Source: JAJYTL01 sp046705265 (lineage in GTDB: Bacteria; Pseudomonadota; Alphaproteobacteria; Ferrovibrionales; Ferrovibrionaceae). From it: a stretch of DNA of 47,411 nucleotides. The stretch spans positions 1-47,411 of the forward strand of contig JBJKQL010000080.1 in the NCBI GenBank assembly GCA_046705265.1, in the 5' to 3' direction. Below the pieces are notes generated by a model. It was not told the DNA's origin, searched no databases, and was given only the letters and a program-made list of their open reading frames with translations. The translations under genes and the position numbers were made by a program. Position 1 is the stretch's first letter. Each line of letters opens with the position of its first letter. Positions 43,239-47,411 of this stretch are shown here, in pieces.

Positions 43239-43294
43239 GGCAAGGTCATGGGGTAGCGTCGACAGTTCCCCCCAGGGAGTTGGAGTGACGTCCG

Positions 43295-43651
43295 ATGAAG
43301 CGAAGTCTACTGATTATGGCATTAGCGTTGATGCTCGCTTCTCCTGCGATGGCGCAGCGGGTCCACGGCCGTGGAGGCGGCCCCGGGTGGCACGGGGATA
43401 TTCGGCACTTTGATCACAATCGATGGCGGGGCGGCCATTGGTGGCATGGCAGGTATGGCGGCCGCATCGGCTGGTGGTGGATTATTGGCCCGACATGGTA
43501 CTGGTACCCGGCGCCGGTGTATCCCTACCCTCAGCCTTTTATCCCGCCCGGCTTGGCGGCCGGATACTGGTATTGGTGCGATGCGTATCAGCAGTACTAC
43601 CCCTATGTCAGCTCCTGCCCTTCGGGATGGCGGCCGGTCTCTCCGCAATGA
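43295..43651 (+). CDS. Small secreted Trp/Tyr/His/Gly-rich protein
   Basis: A 118-residue protein with a Sec signal peptide (MKRSLLIMALALMLASPAMA, cut before Gln21). The mature part is Gly/His/Trp-rich (HRNRW-like blocks such as NRWRGGHWWHGRYGG), then hydrophobic and proline/tyrosine-rich (WYWYPAPVYPYPQP). It ends with a two-cysteine segment (YWCDAYQQYYPYVSSCPSGW) that could form a disulfide. The pattern is common in proteobacterial exported proteins of unknown function that accompany BON or DUF3300 proteins. GGAG lies ten bases before the ATG. I do not assign a function. Confidence 0.75.
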   Translation: MKRSLLIMALALMLASPAMAQRVHGRGGGPGWHGDIRHFDHNRWRGGHWWHGRYGGRIGWWWIIGPTWYWYPAPVYPYPQPFIPPGLAAGYWYWCDAYQQYYPYVSSCPSGWRPVSPQ

Positions 43652-43917
43652 GAAGCAAGACGGCGTATTGCCTGCCGTGATGGTGGCACTCGGCGGCCGG
43701 AGTTTCGCTCGCAGTGAAAAGCAAAGCTGTTGTCGATGCGACACATCGACGATACGAGCCGCCAAAGACACATCACTGTCATAAGTGCAGGAAGCCTGGG
43801 CACCCGCTCAGCAAGAGATTCCAATGGATGAGTGTTGGAGGGACGTCGGGCGGCGATGGCGGCGTCGCGCGATGAAATGCACCCCGCTCAAACGTCCTTG
43901 TGGGGTGAGAGAGACCG

Positions 43918-44952
43918 TCACGGCACGATTTTCCAGCTCGCATCCGGATCGAAACGGATCATCGCTCGCGCGACCGTTCCGGTGTCGGGTCCGAGATCTT
44001 TCTGGTAGACGATTCCGTCTTGGTTAACGATGAAGGTCATGACGCCGGAATCGCCGTACCGGGCGGGAAACGCGACGAGCGCAAAGCCTGCGGTCATCCG
44101 TCCGTCCTGGATATAATTGCGAGCGCCGCCCGGTGCGTTCGGCCCTTGTGCTTTGAGGATTTTGTAGAAGTAGCCGTGATAGGCCTTGCCCTTGCCGGTC
44201 GTGTAACCCTCGGCTCGCGCTTCCGCCATCAAGGGGCCGAGAGGGCTTTCCGGCTCGCCGACGGAGACGGGCCAATAGAGGCCGTCCCGCGTGCCAGGAC
44301 GGCTCATGAAGTGTTGGGCGTATTCGCGATGGCCGAATCCGGATGGATGCCGGTCGGCGTATTCGTTTTCGGCTTCCACGAAGGCGCGGCATACGTCGAT
44401 GACGCGGCGTTCGTTGCGACCGATGCGGCGGTCGAGGATCTCCTGTTCGCCAGCGTCGGTATCGAAGAACCATCCGGCGGTGGCCCGTATCAGAGGGATT
44501 GGGAAGGGCCATTGCTGCGTACCGACGACCAGCGTGGCGCGCCCGTGGTTAGCGCTTTCGATTCGGTGATCGATATCATAGGCGGCAACGAAGCGGTTCC
44601 GCGCTTCGCGATCGGATACCGGATCGCCGGAATCGATCAGACGTGCGCCATCGGCACCGAAGATCGCGAGCAATCTCTGCCGGTCGTTTGCTCTCGTCGC
44701 TGCGATGAGAGCCGCTCCAGCCTGACCGGGCGTGGCGAAGGTCTCCTGCCCGGGTGACGGAACGAGTTCGGCGCTCTCCCGAGGAACCGACGTTGCGCCA
44801 GGGGTCGGGGCACCAGGGGTCGAGGCAGCAGGGGTCGGGGCACCAGACTTGGCCGGCGCACAGGCAGCGAGCCCGATCGTTGCGCAGAAGCCGATAGCGA
44901 CAAGGCGGAGGCCGAGGCGAGTATTCCGGCGGTATCCGAATGTGGCCGTCAT
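43918..44952 (-). CDS. DUF2950 family lipoprotein
   Basis: A 344-residue exported protein. The N-terminus has a basic region, a hydrophobic stretch and a lipobox LAAC (Cys31), then a low-complexity Pro/Thr/Ala linker with repeats of PGAPTP type. The domain from about residue 65 (TFATPGQAGAALIAATRANDRQRLLAIFG) through YHGYFYKILKAQGPNAPGGARNYI to the end DPDASWKIVP is characteristic of DUF2950. It lies 55 bases after the DUF3300 gene in the same direction; these two families are often encoded together. The function is unknown; a membrane-anchored periplasmic location is expected. Confidence 0.88.
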   Translation of the reverse strand: MTATFGYRRNTRLGLRLVAIGFCATIGLAACAPAKSGAPTPAASTPGAPTPGATSVPRESAELVPSPGQETFATPGQAGAALIAATRANDRQRLLAIFGADGARLIDSGDPVSDREARNRFVAAYDIDHRIESANHGRATLVVGTQQWPFPIPLIRATAGWFFDTDAGEQEILDRRIGRNERRVIDVCRAFVEAENEYADRHPSGFGHREYAQHFMSRPGTRDGLYWPVSVGEPESPLGPLMAEARAEGYTTGKGKAYHGYFYKILKAQGPNAPGGARNYIQDGRMTAGFALVAFPARYGDSGVMTFIVNQDGIVYQKDLGPDTGTVARAMIRFDPDASWKIVP

Positions 44953-45007
44953 TCTGTCCTCATTGTGGCCGGTTTCCGAGGCGGATATGTGCCGTCATGC
45001 ATTGCGC

Positions 45008-46444
45008 TCACCGCGGCCGCCCCTGATTCTCGCCAGAGGGTGGGGCTCGCTCTCCGCCGCGCGCCGGACCCCCACCGCGGGGCGCTGATCGTTGCGGCAT
45101 CGTTTGCCGGCTTGCGCGACCGCGGGCCGCGTCCTCGCGGGCGTTCCGTCCCGGTCCAAAGGACTGAAAGGCGGGCGATAGCGGGCGGCTCGGCGGTGGC
45201 TGAGCGGGGCGTTGGATTTCGCGTCGCATGGGACGCTGCGCCGACGGCTGAGGAGTCAATTGACGTTGCCGTAACATGGGTTGCCGGGGCGATCGTTCGG
45301 TTTGCGGTTGGGGAGGCCGCTGGAGCTCGCGTCGTATCTGACGCTGCGCGGGTGCCTGGGGCGTCCGCTGAAATTGGCGGGGCGCGGGTTGCTGCGGGAC
45401 CCGGCGTTGCTGTTGCGCACCGGACGGTTGGCGAAGCGGAGTGGGCGCGCGCGGTGCCGGGCCGGCTGGGTAGCCGCGAAGCTCACGGCGTTCAGGGGTG
45501 CCGATGGTGCCTGGCGCGAAGCGGGCGCGTGTCGCAGCATTCCGGTAGGGCACGCCGCGGCGATGGTAGGGATCGTGTCGCCAGACCGGCGTGGCGATTG
45601 AGGGGCGTCCGGCATTAAGGACGTTGAACCGGCGGACGTCGATATCGACCCGGCGACGATGCCAATCGAATCTACTCCAGCCCCACAACGGCGCAATGAT
45701 GCGGATGCCGATCTCGAAGCCGATGCCCGAAATCACCGTTCCGAGATAGAATCCCGGAGGTGGCAGGAAATAATAGGGCGGATAAGCGGGATAGGGCCAT
45801 GGGCCATAGACATGCCAGGGGTCGTAGACCGGCACGTAAAGGATCGAGGCACTGGCCGGCTCGATGATGATGATCGGACCCTCGTAGCTGACGACTTGCT
45901 CCGGCGTCGAAACCAGGGTTCCCGCGGCCATGGCGCGTTGCCGCAAGCGTTGAATGGCGGCCATTACGTCCGATTCCTGCGCCAGGAAGGCATTCCCAAG
46001 GCGCTCTGTCCAGTCGATGTTTCGGTCCATCATCCATAACACCTGGGGAAAAGGGACCAGCGCCTTGACGCTCGGCGCCCAAGGCTCTTGCGCCAAGGCC
46101 GCCTCGAGCGCCTCGCCCTTAAGCGCAGAGTTGGCCGGATCCTGAAGCCAGCGGTCGGCCTGCACCACCTCCAGGGGATAGGTCGCCGACATCAAGATCT
46201 GCGCGATCAAAGGATCGGGATAAAGCGCGATAGGCGATACCAGCTGATCCAATTCCTCGGGAGCGTAAAGAGATGCCGCCTGATAATCGGGTGGCACGCT
46301 CGCGGGCTGAGAAAAGGCTCCGGCGGGCACGACGAATAGCGCCGAGAGAACGAAAAGCGCGATCAGCCGGTGGAGACCCAGGCGAAGCGATAAGAGCTTG
46401 GGCACAAGGCGGCGAACAAGGCGGCGAACAAGACCTGACCTCAA
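45008..46444 (-). CDS. DUF3300 family exported protein
   Basis: A protein of about 478 residues. A basic N-terminus and hydrophobic segment (LIALFVLSALFVVPAGAFSQ) look like a signal peptide. The DUF3300 domain follows, containing LDQLVSPIALYPDPLIAQILMSATYPLEVVQADRW and SVKALVPFPQVLWMMDRNIDWTERLGNAFLAQ. A Pro/Tyr-rich region comes next, and the last 170 residues are low-complexity Gln/Arg/Pro repeats (QRQIRRELQRP, QRPMRREIQRP). The start is uncertain. TTG 46444 has AAGGG upstream; TTG 46465 and GTG 46405 are also in frame. It begins the DUF3300-DUF2950 unit and has a perfect FNR-type box upstream. Confidence 0.85.
   Translation of the reverse strand: MRSGLVRRLVRRLVPKLLSLRLGLHRLIALFVLSALFVVPAGAFSQPASVPPDYQAASLYAPEELDQLVSPIALYPDPLIAQILMSATYPLEVVQADRWLQDPANSALKGEALEAALAQEPWAPSVKALVPFPQVLWMMDRNIDWTERLGNAFLAQESDVMAAIQRLRQRAMAAGTLVSTPEQVVSYEGPIIIIEPASASILYVPVYDPWHVYGPWPYPAYPPYYFLPPPGFYLGTVISGIGFEIGIRIIAPLWGWSRFDWHRRRVDIDVRRFNVLNAGRPSIATPVWRHDPYHRRGVPYRNAATRARFAPGTIGTPERRELRGYPAGPAPRAPTPLRQPSGAQQQRRVPQQPAPRQFQRTPQAPAQRQIRRELQRPPQPQTERSPRQPMLRQRQLTPQPSAQRPMRREIQRPAQPPPSRPLSPAFQSFGPGRNAREDAARGRASRQTMPQRSAPRGGGPARGGERAPPSGENQGRPR
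46404..46432 (+). repeat. 12-base tandem repeat within the DUF3300 N-terminus
   Basis: ACAAGGCGGCGA occurs in two full copies plus the first five bases of a third. On the coding strand it yields LVRR-LVRR-LV ahead of the signal-peptide core. Copy-number change would alter the N-terminus by four residues without breaking frame. Confidence 0.7.
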
Positions 46445-46546
46445 GAGGCTTTCCCTTTTTCTCAATCAAACCGGCAAGTCATGGTGTGACCCGCCGTTTT
46501 TCATCGACCGACTTTTCTCATCCTGCCTTCGTCACAGCGATACGGG

Positions 46547-46560
46547 TTGATGCAGATCAA
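46547..46560 (-). promoter_or_regulatory. Perfect FNR/FixK-type binding site upstream of DUF3300
   Basis: TTGAT-GCAG-ATCAA matches the full consensus TTGAT-N4-ATCAA. It lies about 109 bases from the probable DUF3300 start (88 from the upstream alternative) in the divergent region with ftsH. Confidence 0.75.
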
Positions 46561-46652
46561 TAGCCATCCCGGCGTCGATTTGAACGCCATCGGCAAAGAT
46601 CGCCGTCTCAACGCAAGGCTTCGCGGGAAGGCGCCGAAAAAGCGCAGGTATT

Positions 46653-46666
46653 TTGACTCAGGTCAA
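46653..46666 (+). promoter_or_regulatory. FNR/FixK-type binding site upstream of ftsH
   Basis: TTGAC-TCAG-GTCAA is a perfect dyad and matches the consensus at eight of ten positions. Its centre is about 85 bases before the ftsH GTG, so it is well placed for activation of ftsH. It is the second such box in this intergenic region. Confidence 0.65.
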
Positions 46667-46744
46667 CATGCCATTGTGCCGCTCGTGCAATCTCATTGGC
46701 AATTGGCCGGAGACTCGGAAACAACACAGGACAGGATCACGAAC

Positions 46745-47411
46745 GTGAGCAAAATCCTGGAAAATATTATGCTCTGGGGGAGCATAGCGGTTCTGGTCGG
46801 CGCACTCATTTTGCTGACGCAGAATGCCTCTCCTCCTCCGACGGCCAATCAGCTTGCCTATTCCGACTTTCTGAACGAGGTGACCTCGGGTGAGGTTGCG
46901 GATGTCACGATCCAGGGCAACCGCATCAGCGGTCATACGCGGGACGGGCGCAGCTTCTCAAGCTATAACCCGCGCGATCCGAACCTGGTGCGGGAGCTGA
47001 CCGGCGAGAAGGTGCGCATCACCGCGAAGCCGGTCGATGACGGCAATCCACTGGTCGGCATCGTCATCTCCTGGTTCCCGATGCTGCTGCTGATCGGCGT
47101 GTGGATCGTCTTCATGCGGCAGATGCGAGGTGGCGGTGGTGCTCTCATGGGCTTCGGGAAATCGAAAGCGAAGCTTCTCGAGGGCGGCCAGAAGCGCGTT
47201 ACCTTCGACGATCTCGCCGGCATTGACGAGGCCAAGGACGAGCTTGAGGAGGTGGTTGAGTTCCTGAAGGACGCGCAGAAGTTTCAGCGGCTTGGCGGAC
47301 GCATCCCGAAGGGGGTGTTGCTGGTCGGCCCGCCGGGGACCGGCAAGACGCTGTTGGCGCGGGCGATCGCGGGCGAGGCGAACGTGCCGTTCTTCACCAT
47401 CTCGGGGTCGG
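46745..47411 (+). CDS. ftsH: ATP-dependent zinc metalloprotease FtsH, N-terminal part (partial)
   Basis: The first 222 residues of an AAA+ membrane protease; the right window edge truncates it. An N-terminal transmembrane helix (IMLWGSIAVLVGALILL) and a periplasmic domain (SDFLNEVTSGEVADVTIQGN) precede a second membrane helix (VISWFPMLLLIGVWIVFMRQ, from about residue 111). The AAA linker follows (VTFDDLAGIDEAKDELEEVVEFLKD), then Walker A GPPGTGKTLL. The zinc-binding HExxH lies beyond the window. The GTG start at 46745 gives the usual FtsH N-terminus. The gene is not beside tilS or folP on the visible side and sits among stress genes, so it may be an accessory copy. An FNR-type box lies upstream. 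Confidence 0.95.
   Translation, partial: MSKILENIMLWGSIAVLVGALILLTQNASPPPTANQLAYSDFLNEVTSGEVADVTIQGNRISGHTRDGRSFSSYNPRDPNLVRELTGEKVRITAKPVDDGNPLVGIVISWFPMLLLIGVWIVFMRQMRGGGGALMGFGKSKAKLLEGGQKRVTFDDLAGIDEAKDELEEVVEFLKDAQKFQRLGGRIPKGVLLVGPPGTGKTLLARAIAGEANVPFFTISGS

Larger units (their letters stand above)
42776..43294. other. Divergent regulatory region between the PFOR operon and the secreted protein gene
   Basis: About 520 bases. It holds the sigma-54-like element and two FNR-like boxes listed separately. Plus-strand open frames (for example 42824-43228) carry no recognisable domain. Confidence 0.5.

Noticed and set aside
43875..43910. CACCCC...GGGGTG as a terminator of the DUF2950 gene
   Set aside because: The loop of about 16 bases is long and no T-run follows on the minus strand, so support is too weak.

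Overview
The window looks like chromosomal DNA of a metabolically versatile alphaproteobacterium. GC content is high, and several small genes are typical of that class: an alpha-type SspB, a ribbon-helix-helix protein beside class II fumarase, and a DUF4169 protein. I could not fix the genus. No insertion sequence, integrase, phage gene or CRISPR array was seen.

Left arm (1-11.5 kb). The tail of a chemotaxis receptor and a tRNA-Val(CAC) are followed by a leftward set encoding a CMD-fold protein, a CynX-like MFS carrier and a lone form-II CoxL-type molybdenum hydroxylase large subunit. Housekeeping genes follow: DUF4169, a long AsmA-like protein, RHH, FumC and SspB.

Centre (11.9-30.1 kb). This is an acyl-CoA catabolic island with a complete branched-chain-amino-acid-type (Liv) ABC importer at each end (K-H-M-G-F on the left, G-F-H-M-K on the right). 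Between them lie a crotonase, a CaiB/BaiF CoA-transferase, a fused NDP-forming acyl-CoA synthetase, an SCP2-type thiolase, an HMG-CoA-synthase-like protein fused to a Zn-ribbon/OB-fold (DUF35) domain, and a nicotinamidase. Import of a carboxylic acid, CoA activation and thiolytic or acyl-transfer chemistry fit together; the substrate is unknown. Two proteins lack their family's catalytic residues. The HMGCS-like protein has Gln, Thr and Pro where Cys, Glu and His are expected, and the crotonase has Gly and Ala in place of both catalytic Glu. The neighbouring thiolase keeps its residues, so the thiolase/HMGCS-like/DUF35 set resembles multi-subunit thiolase-fold complexes in which only one partner is catalytic.

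Right arm (30.3-47.4 kb). This is a low-oxygen, sulfide and stress region: universal stress protein, host-attachment-family protein, triple-BON protein, a BigR-like ArsR regulator with a DUF2892 protein and sulfide:quinone oxidoreductase, cytochrome b561, an operon of NAD(P)H/ferredoxin-type oxidoreductase, pyruvate:ferredoxin oxidoreductase and a dihydroorotate-dehydrogenase-like protein, a Trp/Tyr-rich secreted protein, DUF2950 and DUF3300 envelope proteins, and the start of an FtsH protease. FNR/FixK-type palindromes (TTGAY-N4-RTCAA) lie upstream of the BON gene and twice between DUF3300 and ftsH, with weaker versions upstream of the secreted protein. A degenerate sigma-54-like element precedes the PFOR operon. 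This suggests that much of the arm is an oxygen-responsive regulon.
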